A stretch of DNA of 64,000 bases, from NCBI RefSeq assembly GCF_014851585.1, contig NZ_JACVAB010000009.1:124001-188000 (forward strand), read 5' to 3'. The first letter of the stretch is position 1. Each line of letters begins with the position of its first letter. Below, piece by piece: positions 34,199-42,553 of this stretch. A program made the translations under genes and the position numbers. Source of the DNA: Agrobacterium sp. AGB01 (lineage in GTDB: Bacteria; Pseudomonadota; Alphaproteobacteria; Rhizobiales; Rhizobiaceae). A model generated the notes under the pieces. It was not told where the DNA came from. It saw nothing but the letters and a program-made list of their open reading frames with translations, and did no database searches.

Positions 34199-35659
34199 AT
34201 GTTACGCAATATCTTTTCCCGACTGCTCAATAAAACCGAGCCAGAGGCATCGGAAGGCCCGTCCGCCCATGACTTTGACAGCTGGAACCGCATTGGCCGC
34301 GCCAAGGCGCTGAATGTCTGCGCCGCGCTGGAGGCCATCATCGATCTCGATGAAAGTCCCGACGAAGATCTGGTAGAAGACGAGCGCGATGAAGAATTTG
34401 CCGATGCGGTGCTGGATGAGGTTGTCGCGCTGAATGCTGCCGGCCACTGGCAGCGGGCGCGGGAACGTTTTGACCCTGCCCACACACCTTTCACCTCGCA
34501 TATGGGCGATGTTGGCCTGCATGCTGTCGTCATCCTGGGGCCGGACGCCTTTCTGGTGCGTCTGGATGATCAGGTGCTGCATATTGATGGCGGCGAGATC
34601 ACCGAAGTGGATGGCGCCACCATGGCGGCAATTTCGCGCAACCGCCGCTGGATTGTTCTGGCCACCGGGCAGGGCCTTGCCATTTCCGAGGGCTTTGACC
34701 CCGCCACACAAGAAATCACCCCATGGCCTGAAGATATCGAGGTCGATGCCACAACGGTGCGTTGCCTTGAAATTTCAGATGATGGCAAAAGCGTTGTTCT
34801 GGCCAGTGATGAGTTCGGCATCTGGCTGTTGCGCGGCAGCGACTGGACACTGCTGGCGCCACGCCCCGGCCATGTCGACGAAGACGACGAAGACGAAGAT
34901 GATGATGCCGGCGCAGACGACGCTGAAGCTACGGCGGATGAGGCCGAAGATGGCGTGCGCAATGTCGGCTCCGATGATTGCCCGGTTTACATAGGCAGCT
35001 ACAAGGACATCAAGGCCAAGTTCGGCGGCCCGCTGGGCATTGATGTCAGCCACGTCGCAATCTCGCCAGATGGGCATTACGTTGCCTATGGCTGGCAGGA
35101 TGCTTATGGCGGTCATTATGTCGAGCGCATCACCGAGACCACCATTGAACCGCATGGCCGCATCGAGGCTGAGAGCGATTACCCCTATAATCTGCGTTTC
35201 ACCGATGACTCCAAAAGCCTGCTGTCAAACTCCCGATACGGCTCCAGCGGCGTTACCGTCTGCCGCGATCTGGCGTCACTGAAGGGTGACAATGACGAGG
35301 AAGAGGACGAACCGCAGACAACGGACGATTATCTGCGCGCCTATGGCATGACGCAGCTGCCCGGCGAAGTCTATGGTCTGGGTGAGCCGGTGGCGTGGAT
35401 TGGCGGCGCAGGCTGGTCGCATGCCGCACCACTTAGCGGTGGCAAGCCGGTGTTCACCCAGTTCCTCGGCTCTGCCTTGCGCGGATTTGATTTCGATCCG
35501 GTCAGCGGTCGTGTCGCCGTTGCCAGCGCATCCGGTGTGCTGCATGTGCTGGACCCGTTTTCCGAGGCGCAGCCCGGCCGCGAACGCGGGTACCATCCGC
35601 GCCGCGAAGTGTTCCGCTGGATTTTCTGGGAAACGCTGGAAACCCCAATCCGCTGGTAA
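34199..35659 (+). CDS. Beta-propeller-like hypothetical protein
   Basis: 486 residues, no signal peptide. Several blade-like repeats with WD40-like endings: CLEISDDGKSVVLASDEFGIWLL, VSHVAISPDGHYVAYGWQDAYG, LRFTDDSKSLLSNSRYGSSGVTV, FDFDPVSGRVAVASASGVLHVLD. An extremely acidic low-complexity segment (DEDDEDEDDDAGADDAEAT) interrupts the middle, and a second acidic stretch follows (DNDEEEDEPQ). The last residues VFRWIFWETLETPIRW are aromatic. Probably a cytosolic protein-interaction scaffold; no catalytic motif. Its end is 12 bases from the convergent LysR gene. Confidence 0.7.
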   Translation: MLRNIFSRLLNKTEPEASEGPSAHDFDSWNRIGRAKALNVCAALEAIIDLDESPDEDLVEDERDEEFADAVLDEVVALNAAGHWQRARERFDPAHTPFTSHMGDVGLHAVVILGPDAFLVRLDDQVLHIDGGEITEVDGATMAAISRNRRWIVLATGQGLAISEGFDPATQEITPWPEDIEVDATTVRCLEISDDGKSVVLASDEFGIWLLRGSDWTLLAPRPGHVDEDDEDEDDDAGADDAEATADEAEDGVRNVGSDDCPVYIGSYKDIKAKFGGPLGIDVSHVAISPDGHYVAYGWQDAYGGHYVERITETTIEPHGRIEAESDYPYNLRFTDDSKSLLSNSRYGSSGVTVCRDLASLKGDNDEEEDEPQTTDDYLRAYGMTQLPGEVYGLGEPVAWIGGAGWSHAAPLSGGKPVFTQFLGSALRGFDFDPVSGRVAVASASGVLHVLDPFSEAQPGRERGYHPRREVFRWIFWETLETPIRW

Positions 35660-35671
35660 CTTCGGAACGGT

Positions 35672-36574
35672 TCAGATCCAAGGCGCGCCATTGGCCCAAT
35701 CGGCGCGCAACATCTCCACAAAGCGCCGCACCTTGGGCGATACGTGGCGCCGCGTCGGGTACACGGCGCAGATTGGCGTTTCCTCGCGCACATAATCCGG
35801 CAGCAGCGCTATCAGCCGACCTTGCCTGATGTCGTCACCGACAAGAAATTCACCCAGCTGCGCCACGCCAAGCCCGGCCAGAACAGCATCGCGTATCGCT
35901 TCGGTATTGCTCAGGCGCAGCGCGCCTTGAACGCTGATATCGCGGGCCACGCCACCCATCTGGTAGCGCCATGGCACCAGCCCGTTGGCATAGGTGAACA
36001 CGATCTTGTCGTGCTGGGCCAAGTCATCCAGCGTGCGCGGCAAACCACGTCGTTCCAGATACTCCGGCGTGGCACACGTTACCAGCCGGTGAGGGGCCAA
36101 AACCTTGCGGATCAGGCCGCTATCGCTTGGTCCGCCAATGCGAATGGCCACATCGATACCGTCTGACACAAGGTCGCAATAATCATCGGAAAATGAGACA
36201 TCGGCCTCCAGCTCAGGCCAATCCTGCAAAAAACGCTGCAGTACTGGCAGCACGTGCAGCCGGCCAAAGGCGGTCGGCAGATCGATGCGCAAACGTCCCT
36301 TCGGGGTCTGGTTACGCTCGGCCAGCGTTGCCTCAGCATCGTCCACCTCGCATAAAATCCGCAGCGCATGCTCGTAAAACAGCTTGCCCTCATCGGTCAG
36401 GCTGGCGCTGCGCGTCGTGCGCTGTATCAGCCGTGTGGCAAGGTTTTCCTCCAGCCGCGTTATGCTTTTGCCAACCGCAGAACGTGTCACGCCCAGCCGT
36501 TCGGCCGCGCGGGTAAAGCTGCCGCTGTCGGCCACCCGCACAAACGCCAGCACATCGCCAAAATGATCAAGCAT
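35672..36574 (-). CDS. LysR-family transcriptional regulator
   Basis: Start at 36574 (MLDHFGDVLAFVRVADSGSF); the frame is open to 36613. 300 residues: winged helix SFTRAAERLGVTRSAVGKSITRLEENLATRLIQRTTRSASLT, then effector domain (GRLRIDLPTAFGRLHVLPVLQRF). It is divergent from an MFS transporter gene (36700) with 125 bases between, and probably regulates that transporter and the downstream hydrolase. Confidence 0.92.
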   Translation of the reverse strand: MLDHFGDVLAFVRVADSGSFTRAAERLGVTRSAVGKSITRLEENLATRLIQRTTRSASLTDEGKLFYEHALRILCEVDDAEATLAERNQTPKGRLRIDLPTAFGRLHVLPVLQRFLQDWPELEADVSFSDDYCDLVSDGIDVAIRIGGPSDSGLIRKVLAPHRLVTCATPEYLERRGLPRTLDDLAQHDKIVFTYANGLVPWRYQMGGVARDISVQGALRLSNTEAIRDAVLAGLGVAQLGEFLVGDDIRQGRLIALLPDYVREETPICAVYPTRRHVSPKVRRFVEMLRADWANGAPWI

Positions 36575-36699
36575 TGTATCCGTTTCGTCCCATGTCTTGC
36601 CCTGTGTGGCCACTTTATCGGTTTTTCGGAACCAGTAAACAGCGTGTCTTCAACGGCGCGGCATCTTCGCCGCGTAAAGCGCAAAGGACAGGCAGGCTC

Positions 36700-37896
36700 A
36701 TGCAACCGCATATTTCAGATCAGGCAAAAGGCGGCGGCTGGCCCGCCGTGTTAACGGTGGGGCTGGCCACATTCTCCGTCGTCACCACGGAAATGTTGCC
36801 CGTGGGGCTAATGACCTCGATATCAACGGCGCTGGAAACTTCTGTCGGTACAGCCGGCCTGATGATTTCGTTGCCCGCGCTGCTGGCGGCGCTGTTTGCG
36901 CCCTTTGTTCTGCTGGTGGCTGGCAGTGTGGACCGGCGACATATTCTGGCCGGGTTGCTGGCACTGCTGGTCGCCGCCAATGTTGCCTCGGCCCTTGCGC
37001 CCTCCATGGGCTGGCTGTTGGCGGCACGGGTCATTGTCGGTTTCTGCATGGGCGGCATCTGGGCCATATCAGGTGGTCTGGCACTGCGGCTGGTGGCAGG
37101 CCATGCGGTTGGCACTGCAACCGCCATCATCTTTGGCGGGGTGGCCGCTGCCTCGGTGCTGGGCGTGCCCATGGGCGCCGTGATTGGTGATTTCGCCGGC
37201 TGGCGCGCTGCCTTTGCCGCCATGGCCGTGTTCAGCGCCATTGTGCTGGCGCTTAACCTCTGGGCCTTGCCCGCACTGCCCATTCGCCAGTCCGTCAGCC
37301 TTGGCCAGTTCAAAACCCAGCTGTCGCGCCCGGTTGTGGTGTTTGGCCTCACCATCACGCTGCTTCTGGTGACAGGGCATTTCATGGCCTACACCTTTGT
37401 CAGCCCCGTCTTGCGGATCGTCTCGGGTGTGAAGCTGGAATGGATCGGCGCGCTGCTGTTTTTATATGGGGCCGCTGGCATTGCCGGAAACTTTCTGGCC
37501 GGCATGGCCGCTATCAGCCACATCAGGCTCACGCTTCTGGCCATCTCGGCCGGACTGATTGTCGCCATGTCAGGTTTCGTCTGGCTCGGCGCAACGCCGG
37601 CCAGCGGCGCCACCTTGCTGCTGCTCTGGGGCGTGGCCTATGGCGGCGTGTCCGTCACCCTGCAAACATGGATGATGAAGGCGGCACCATCAGCCATTGA
37701 AATTGCCTCGGCGCTGTTTGTCTCGGTGTTCAACATTGGCATTGCCACCGGCGCCTTTATGGGCGGGCAGGTGGTTGATAGGGCCGACCTTGTTACCAAT
37801 ATGGCGCTGGCAGCCATCTTGCCCGCGCTGGCGCTGCTGGCCACCCTTGTTTTTCCACCCTCGTTCCTCGACGCAAAACCCATCTGTGAGCACTGA
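36700..37896 (+). CDS. MFS transporter (DHA1-type efflux)
   Basis: ATG 36700; 398 residues with 12 predicted membrane helices. It starts GGWPAVLTVGLATFSVVTTEMLPVGLM (helix 1) and has the MFS motif A-like VAGSVDRRHILAGLLALLVAANV between helices 2 and 3, and motif C-like FGGVAAASVLGVPMGAVIGDFAGWRAAF. It belongs to the AraJ/PucT/YdeA kind of drug or sugar efflux carriers. One base separates its stop from the start of the next gene, so the pair is an operon, under the divergent LysR gene. Confidence 0.9.
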   Translation: MQPHISDQAKGGGWPAVLTVGLATFSVVTTEMLPVGLMTSISTALETSVGTAGLMISLPALLAALFAPFVLLVAGSVDRRHILAGLLALLVAANVASALAPSMGWLLAARVIVGFCMGGIWAISGGLALRLVAGHAVGTATAIIFGGVAAASVLGVPMGAVIGDFAGWRAAFAAMAVFSAIVLALNLWALPALPIRQSVSLGQFKTQLSRPVVVFGLTITLLLVTGHFMAYTFVSPVLRIVSGVKLEWIGALLFLYGAAGIAGNFLAGMAAISHIRLTLLAISAGLIVAMSGFVWLGATPASGATLLLLWGVAYGGVSVTLQTWMMKAAPSAIEIASALFVSVFNIGIATGAFMGGQVVDRADLVTNMALAAILPALALLATLVFPPSFLDAKPICEH

Positions 37897-37897
37897 C

Positions 37898-38908
37898 ATG
37901 TCCCATGACATCTTTGAACTGGGTGACATCACCCTGCAGTCGCGCCGCACCATCCGGCAGGCAAAACTGGCCTATAAAACCTTCGGCACGTTGAATGCGG
38001 CCAAGGACAACGCCATCATCTACCCCACATCCTTTGCCGCAAGCCATGATGACACCGCCTGGCTGGTTGGGCCGGGCAGGGCGCTGGACCCTGCGAAATA
38101 TTTCATCATCGTGCCTGACATGTTCGGCAATGGCGTTTCCAGTTCGCCCAGCAACACACCGTCACCAACAGGTGATGCCAGGTTTCCTCACGTTACCATC
38201 CATGACAATGTGCAGCAGCAGCACCGGCTGGTGTCGGAACATTTCGGCATCACCAAACTGCACATGGCCATTGGCTGGTCGCTGGGTGGTGCGCAGGCTT
38301 TTGAGTGGGCGGCGGCCTTTCCTTGTATGGTCGAACGGCTGTTCACCTTCCAGAGCGCAGCGCGCACCTCGCGCCACTTCCATCTGTTTTTTGACAGTGT
38401 GCGTGCGGCCATCGAGCTGGATGCAGATTTTCATGGTGGCTTTTATGTCAATCCGCCGCATCGCGGCCTGCGGGTTGCCGCCCGCATCTATGCGGCATGG
38501 GGTTTTTCGCAAGGCTTTTTCCGGCAAAGGCTGGATGAGACGGCGCTGGGTTACGCGTCGCTGGAAGACTTTCTGGTCGATTTCTGGGAAGGCTGGTTTC
38601 TGAAGCGGGATGCCAACAACCTGCTTGCCCATATCTGGACTGGCCAGCACGCCGATATCAGCGCCAATGTCCGATATGGCGGCGATCTCGATAAGGCGCT
38701 GGCTGCGATCACGGCAGACACCATCATCATGCCGTGCTCCAGCGACCTTTATTTCCCGCCGGATGATGCCGCTTATGAGGCGGATAGGATTGCCAGGGCC
38801 GAACTGCGCATTCTCAATTCAGCTTGGGGCCATGTGGCCGGCGAAGGTTTAAACGATGCCGACACCGCCTTCATCGAACAGGCAATCCGGGATCTGCTCG
38901 CTCGTTAA
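37898..38908 (+). CDS. MetX-like alpha/beta hydrolase
   Basis: 336 residues from ATG 37898, one base after the MFS stop. It resembles homoserine O-acyltransferases and their hydrolase relatives: early beta strands FELGDITLQSRRTIRQAKLAYKTFG, NAIIYPTSFAASHDD, PDMFGNGVSSSPSN, and nucleophile elbow MAIGWSLGGAQAFEWAAAFP (G-W-S-L-G-G). The late acid/His region is MPCSSDLYFPPDDAAYEA and SAWGHVAGEG. True MetX has GGSMGGMQ at the elbow, so this one is probably not homoserine acetyltransferase but a hydrolase or acyltransferase on a substrate exported or imported by the MFS partner. Confidence 0.85.
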   Translation: MSHDIFELGDITLQSRRTIRQAKLAYKTFGTLNAAKDNAIIYPTSFAASHDDTAWLVGPGRALDPAKYFIIVPDMFGNGVSSSPSNTPSPTGDARFPHVTIHDNVQQQHRLVSEHFGITKLHMAIGWSLGGAQAFEWAAAFPCMVERLFTFQSAARTSRHFHLFFDSVRAAIELDADFHGGFYVNPPHRGLRVAARIYAAWGFSQGFFRQRLDETALGYASLEDFLVDFWEGWFLKRDANNLLAHIWTGQHADISANVRYGGDLDKALAAITADTIIMPCSSDLYFPPDDAAYEADRIARAELRILNSAWGHVAGEGLNDADTAFIEQAIRDLLAR

Positions 38909-39065
38909 GGGGCATGCCGCAAGGTAACATCCGCTTACGGCAGGTTGCCCGCACTTGCCGGATTGCGCGCTGCAACCTACCTTCCACTCCACGCGTTTGG
39001 TGGTCTGCCTGTAAAACAAGCGGACCCAAGACAAACGGGCCTAAGATTGGCGAGGAGAAAACGGC

Positions 39066-39719
39066 ATGGCAGAAACATCAGGCGATGGCCTAACGGTGCT
39101 CATTGTTGGTGCCACCGGGCTGGTCGGCAGCCATGTGCTGCAACTGGCGCTGGAGGACCCCGCCGTGACCAAGGTCATTGCACCGACCCGCCGTCCTCTG
39201 CCGCCACATGAAAAACTCCTGTCACCGCAGGTCGACTTCAACCAGCTGCCAACCGAGGCCGACTGGTGGCGGGCGGATGCGGTTATTTGCACGCTCGGCA
39301 CCACCATCAAGGCGGCCGGTTCGCAGCTGGCCTTCCGCAGGGTGGATCATGATTACCCGCTGGATGTGGCGCGTCTCGCCAAGGCTTACGGCACCTCCAC
39401 CTATGTGCTGACCTCGGCCATTGGTGCGGATGCCAAATCGCGGTTCTTTTACAACCGCGTCAAGGGTCAGCTGGAAAAGGAACTGGAAGCGCAGCGCTTT
39501 ACATCGCTCACCATCGTGCGCCCCGGCATTATCGGCGGTAAACGCGCTGAATTTCGGCTTGGCGAACGGGTGTTCCTGCATGCCATGCGGCTCATTGGCC
39601 CGCTTCTGCCGCGCCAGTGGCGCGTCAGCCCGGCCGATAACATCGCCCGCGCACTTCTGACCGCCGCCATTTCTCAAAAACCGGGCGTGCATATCATCCC
39701 AGCCAGCGAACTGGCGTGA
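39066..39719 (+). CDS. NAD(P)H-binding atypical SDR (HTATIP2-like)
   Basis: 217 residues. Rossmann motif LIVGATGLVGSHVLQLALEDP (G-x-x-G-x-x-G), then VIAPTRRPLPPHEKL, ADAVICTLGTTIKAAGSQLAFRRVDHDYPLDVARLAKAYG, and FFYNRVKGQLEKELEAQRF with YxxxK-like NRVKG. The C-terminal part is like bacterial relatives of HTATIP2/TIP30 and NmrA sensors. It binds NAD(P)H; enzymatic activity is uncertain. The gene stands alone before a repeat-filled spacer. Confidence 0.85.
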   Translation: MAETSGDGLTVLIVGATGLVGSHVLQLALEDPAVTKVIAPTRRPLPPHEKLLSPQVDFNQLPTEADWWRADAVICTLGTTIKAAGSQLAFRRVDHDYPLDVARLAKAYGTSTYVLTSAIGADAKSRFFYNRVKGQLEKELEAQRFTSLTIVRPGIIGGKRAEFRLGERVFLHAMRLIGPLLPRQWRVSPADNIARALLTAAISQKPGVHIIPASELA

Positions 39720-39741
39720 GGCTTGTATGTTTATGTAGGCA

Positions 39742-39860
39742 CCTCATGCCTTGTGCTTGCTGTGGGCATCCAGTGCCGCGCGTCTGCGCGGCGAAAGGCT
39801 TCTTTTCATCCCAAAGACTTGGGCTGGCCTGGATCTCTGTGACAAGCACAGAGATGAGGG
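39742..39860. repeat. Intergenic repeat family B, copy 1
   Basis: Starts CCTCATGCCTTGTGCTTGCT and contains GGGCATCCAG, GCGGCG-AAAGGCTTCTTTTCATCCC and GGCTGGCCTGGATCTCTGTGA, ending in a GAGATGAGGG tail. Close relatives lie at 56945-57033 (shorter) and 61198-61335. It has short internal hairpins (CGCGCGTCTGCGCG; TCTCTGTGACAAGCACAGAGA). Confidence 0.75.
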
Positions 39861-39917
39861 GGAGTATGTTGCACTGAACGACATAGGATAGCGTTCATGG
39901 GTTGGGATCGTGCCCTA

Positions 39918-39991
39918 CCTCTACCCTTGTGGGAGAGGAAGAAAAATCATCATCTTAGCTTGCTACGTGACAGATTTTTCAGGTGAGGGGT
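39918..39991. repeat. Intergenic repeat family A, copy 1 (74 bp)
   Basis: Starts CCTCTACCCTTGTGGGAGAGG (hairpin 1), then AAAAATC ... CTTAGC-TTGCTACG ... GATTTTT (hairpin 2) and ends CAGGTGAGGGGT. Same order and length as the copies at 56819, 57090 and 61402, and nearly the same as 63448. This copy has one changed base in the inner stem. Confidence 0.85.
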
Positions 39992-40024
39992 CATGTTCTG
40001 CCGCATCTCGATCCGCCCACACGA

Positions 40025-40109
40025 CGTCATCCTCGCCTTTGTGGCGAGGATCCAAGCCGGTGCCAAATATGCAACGTTTTTAGACTCTCGGGACAAGCCC
40101 GAAATGACG
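40025..40109. repeat. CGTCAT/ATGACG-bounded palindromic repeat (family C-like)
   Basis: Bounded by CGTCAT and ATGACG, with inner hairpins ATCCTCGCC...GGCGAGGAT and CTCGGGACAAGCCCGA. Related in plan to the 123-bp family C copies at 61023 and 61486 but with different internal sequence. Confidence 0.6.
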
Positions 40110-40158
40110 ATGTTCTGGGTGAGGGCGGAAACGACCTGTGAAACATCGCTTCAGCGTT

Positions 40159-40929
40159 TTAGCCCAAGTTCCTGTTCTGCGCGGCCATCCAGTCGACAAA
40201 TGACTGCAGCCGCACGGTAAAGGCTGCAGGTTCATCCTGCGGTGTCAAAGCCTGCGTCAGAAAATAATCGATATCGTCACGCCTGAACGGAAAACGGTCG
40301 CGCAAGCGGTTGGCATGGGCATCCAGCGTATCCGGCCAGTCGATATCCTCATGATGCCGCAAGACATTGGTGGAGCGGATCAGTTTGCGTGATGCCTCAC
40401 GCATCAGTCGGGCAGCCGTACTGTGTGAAATGTCTCCGCTCAGTGATGTACGGTAGTGGCCGAGAACTCTCTCGAAGTCTCCATTCACCGCCAGCGCCAA
40501 GTGCCGCGACGGGCGAAACAACCCGATACCAAGCGTCAGATCTTCCCCTAGGAGACAGCGGCAGTGGTGTCGCAGCCAATATTTCCAGGCTATGCCGGCC
40601 TCTGACGGCAAAACCTCACTTAGCAGGCCGATGTCGAAGTCGATCTTGCTCGCCACCGGATAGGCGGTCTCTGCCTCACGGCGTATCTGTTCAAGGTCTG
40701 CCGCCTCCTCGGAGGTGGGTGCGGCGTGCAGGATGATGGAGAGATCAAGATCAGAGCGCCCGGCAACGGCTTGGCCCGTGGCAACACTGCCATAGACATA
40801 GACGCTGTGAACGCAAGGAAGGTTTGTGGGCGAAAGTTGCTGGCAAATATGGTCGAGCAGCGGGCGAAATGCCTCCTGAAAGGGTGGTGTGACAACCGTC
40901 TGGATAAACCCGTTCTGATCCACACCCAT
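40159..40929 (-). CDS. Nucleotidyltransferase-domain protein
   Basis: 256 residues from ATG 40929, whose A is the last base of the upstream Rrf2 stop codon (TGATG); a GTG one codon earlier is also possible. Polymerase-beta-like motif: VHSVYVYGSVATGQAVAGRSDLDLSIIL (GS-x10-D-x-D), with the third carboxylate likely in ASKIDFDIGLL. The C-terminal half is helical, like minimal nucleotidyltransferases of the aminoglycoside adenylyltransferase kind. The target (small molecule, protein or tRNA) is unknown. Operon with the Rrf2 gene. Confidence 0.85.
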   Translation of the reverse strand: MGVDQNGFIQTVVTPPFQEAFRPLLDHICQQLSPTNLPCVHSVYVYGSVATGQAVAGRSDLDLSIILHAAPTSEEAADLEQIRREAETAYPVASKIDFDIGLLSEVLPSEAGIAWKYWLRHHCRCLLGEDLTLGIGLFRPSRHLALAVNGDFERVLGHYRTSLSGDISHSTAARLMREASRKLIRSTNVLRHHEDIDWPDTLDAHANRLRDRFPFRRDDIDYFLTQALTPQDEPAAFTVRLQSFVDWMAAQNRNLG

Positions 40930-41348
40930 CACGTCACATCCAGCGCCGCGCTGCCAATCTGCGCAAGGGTCGTTGCGGCATAGGCCTCCACCAGCCGTGC
41001 CTCGGCTGCCGCATGCGCCGCCTCGATCACCCTGTTGGATGCGCGTTCCACCGGGCAGGACGGGTGGTCTTCAGAGGTTGGTGCGGTCAGAATATTGCCG
41101 GCGGTCAGCGCACGTTGCACGTCCAGCACGGTAATCTCGTCGAGCGGTCGGGTCAGTTTCCAGCCGCCACCACGGCCACCTTCAGACTCCACAATGCCAT
41201 GTTCGCGCAGCGCACCCAGCGTGCGGCGCACCACCACCGGGTTTGTGTTCAGCATCTGGCCAATCCGCTCGGAGGTTTCCCGGCCACCCAGCAACCCCAT
41301 GTGAACCAGCACGTGCAACATTCTGGCAAGCCGACCGTCGGTTCTCAT
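40929..41348 (-). CDS. Rrf2-family transcriptional regulator (paralogue 2)
   Basis: 139 residues from ATG 41348 (MRTDGRLARMLHVLVHMGLL); the frame is open to 41369. Winged helix: TSERIGQMLNTNPVVVRRTLGALREHGIVESEGGRGGGWKLTRP; single Cys98 in HPSCPVERA, as in the paralogue at 33541. Divergent from an epoxide-hydrolase-like gene. The 92-base spacer carries two near-identical 17-bp operators, 42 bp centre to centre, so it probably represses both itself and that gene and is released by oxidants or electrophiles. Confidence 0.9.
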   Translation of the reverse strand: MRTDGRLARMLHVLVHMGLLGGRETSERIGQMLNTNPVVVRRTLGALREHGIVESEGGRGGGWKLTRPLDEITVLDVQRALTAGNILTAPTSEDHPSCPVERASNRVIEAAHAAAEARLVEAYAATTLAQIGSAALDVT

Positions 41349-41362
41349 GAATGGCCTTTTCT

Positions 41363-41379
41363 GAAACAATAAAAGTTAC
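41363..41379. promoter_or_regulatory. Rrf2 operator 1 (imperfect)
   Basis: GAAACAATAAAAGTTAC differs at two of 17 positions from the reverse complement of operator 2 (GTAACAATAAATGTTAC). It lies 14 bases upstream of the Rrf2 start, inside its likely promoter. Confidence 0.7.
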
Positions 41380-41404
41380 GGTATATTGACATCCGACCTA
41401 ACGT

Positions 41405-41421
41405 GTAACATTTATTGTTAC
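41405..41421. promoter_or_regulatory. Rrf2 operator 2 (perfect)
   Basis: Perfect palindrome GTAACA-TTTAT-TGTTAC, 19 bases before the hydrolase ATG at 41441. Its centre is 42 bp from that of operator 1, four helical turns, which would place two regulator dimers on one DNA face. Confidence 0.75.
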
Positions 41422-41440
41422 GCGATGAAAGGATATGTGC

Positions 41441-42520
41441 ATGTACCGTCGCCACTTTCTGCTGAAGGCGATGGCGCTGCTTACCACCGTTTCCGCACCC
41501 CATGCCCAGCCGCTTTTGCGGCCAGCCGCCAAGGAGCAGCCGATGATCGAAAAAACCGTAAATACCCGCACCATCAGCATCAGCGTGCTTGAAGCCGGCG
41601 AAGGCCCGCTGGTTATTTTGTGCCATGGTTTTCCCGAGACAAAACGTGCCTGGCGGCATCAGGTTACGGCACTGGCGAAGGCCGGTTACCGCGTCGTGGC
41701 ACCGGATCTGCGCGGTTATGGCAAAACCGATGCGCCAGCGCGTGACGACCAATATAGCGTGGTGCATGCGGTGGGTGATCTGGTGGCACTGCTGGATGCG
41801 CTGGGAGAACAGCAGGCTGTCCTTGTCGGCCATGATTGGGGTGCAACCATCGCCTGGCAGGCCGTGCTGATGCGGCCGGACCGTTTTCGCGCCGTGGCGG
41901 CACTCAGCGTTCCCCTCATGGGCCAGCCGCCCGTGCCGCCATCGCAGATTTTTCCGCAAAATGAACAGGCGCTGTTTTACACCCTGTATTTTCAGGAGCC
42001 GCAAGGCGCGGAGGTCGAGTTTAACCGTGACGTGGCGCTGACACTGCGCAAACTTCTGTTTGCCGCCAGCGGTGAGGCGGGGCCGCGCAAGGCAGGGGAT
42101 GCGACACCCAATCCATTCGGTATGGTGGACCGCAAGTCAGGGCTGCTGCCCGGCCTGCCAGACCCGAAAACTCTGCCGTCCTGGCTGCCGCAGGAAGAGT
42201 TCGACCAGCTGGTTCACGCCTTTGAAAAAAGCGGCTTTACCGGTGGCCTCAATTATTACCGCAATCTAGACCGCAATTGGGAACTGCAACAGGCAAACAT
42301 CGGCCAGATGGTCAGCATGCCGGCCCTGTTTATGATCGGCGAACGGGATACCGGCCTCAGCATTCCCGGCATGGATCAGATCATCGCCGCCATGCCGTCT
42401 CTGGTGCCGGGTCTGCGCGGCAGCCATGTGCTTGGTGGTGCGGGTCACTGGCTGCAACAGGAAAGGCCCGAAGAGGTATCGGGCCTGTTATTGGACTTTC
42501 TCAATACACTGGAAAACTGA
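41441..42520 (+). CDS. Exported epoxide-hydrolase-like alpha/beta hydrolase
   Basis: ATG 41441 is favoured over 41435 because GAAAGG then stands at a normal distance. About 359 residues: a signal-like N-terminus (RRHFLLKAMALLTTVSAPHAQ, with twin Arg), then LVILCHGFPETKRAWRHQV (HGFP oxyanion motif), VVAPDLRGYGKTDAP, nucleophile VLVGHDWGATIAWQAV (catalytic Asp in GHDWG), lid region with TGGLNYYRNLDRNW (likely ring-opening Tyr), acid in FMIGERDTGL, and His in VLGGAGHWLQQE. Hydrolysis of epoxides is the best guess. Divergent from and probably repressed by Rrf2 paralogue 2. Confidence 0.88.
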   Translation: MYRRHFLLKAMALLTTVSAPHAQPLLRPAAKEQPMIEKTVNTRTISISVLEAGEGPLVILCHGFPETKRAWRHQVTALAKAGYRVVAPDLRGYGKTDAPARDDQYSVVHAVGDLVALLDALGEQQAVLVGHDWGATIAWQAVLMRPDRFRAVAALSVPLMGQPPVPPSQIFPQNEQALFYTLYFQEPQGAEVEFNRDVALTLRKLLFAASGEAGPRKAGDATPNPFGMVDRKSGLLPGLPDPKTLPSWLPQEEFDQLVHAFEKSGFTGGLNYYRNLDRNWELQQANIGQMVSMPALFMIGERDTGLSIPGMDQIIAAMPSLVPGLRGSHVLGGAGHWLQQERPEEVSGLLLDFLNTLEN

Positions 42521-42553
42521 GGTTTTTCCCGCTCCAGATGTCATGCAAACGGC

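Noticed and set aside
37898-38908. Calling the MetX-like gene homoserine O-acetyltransferase (metX)
   Set aside because: The elbow is GWSLGGAQ instead of GGSMGGMQ, no methionine genes are nearby and the gene is in operon with an efflux carrier, so only the fold family is claimed.
39742-40109. Possible CRISPR array because of several repeats in one spacer
   Set aside because: The elements belong to different families, are not evenly spaced direct repeats with unique spacers, and no cas genes are near.
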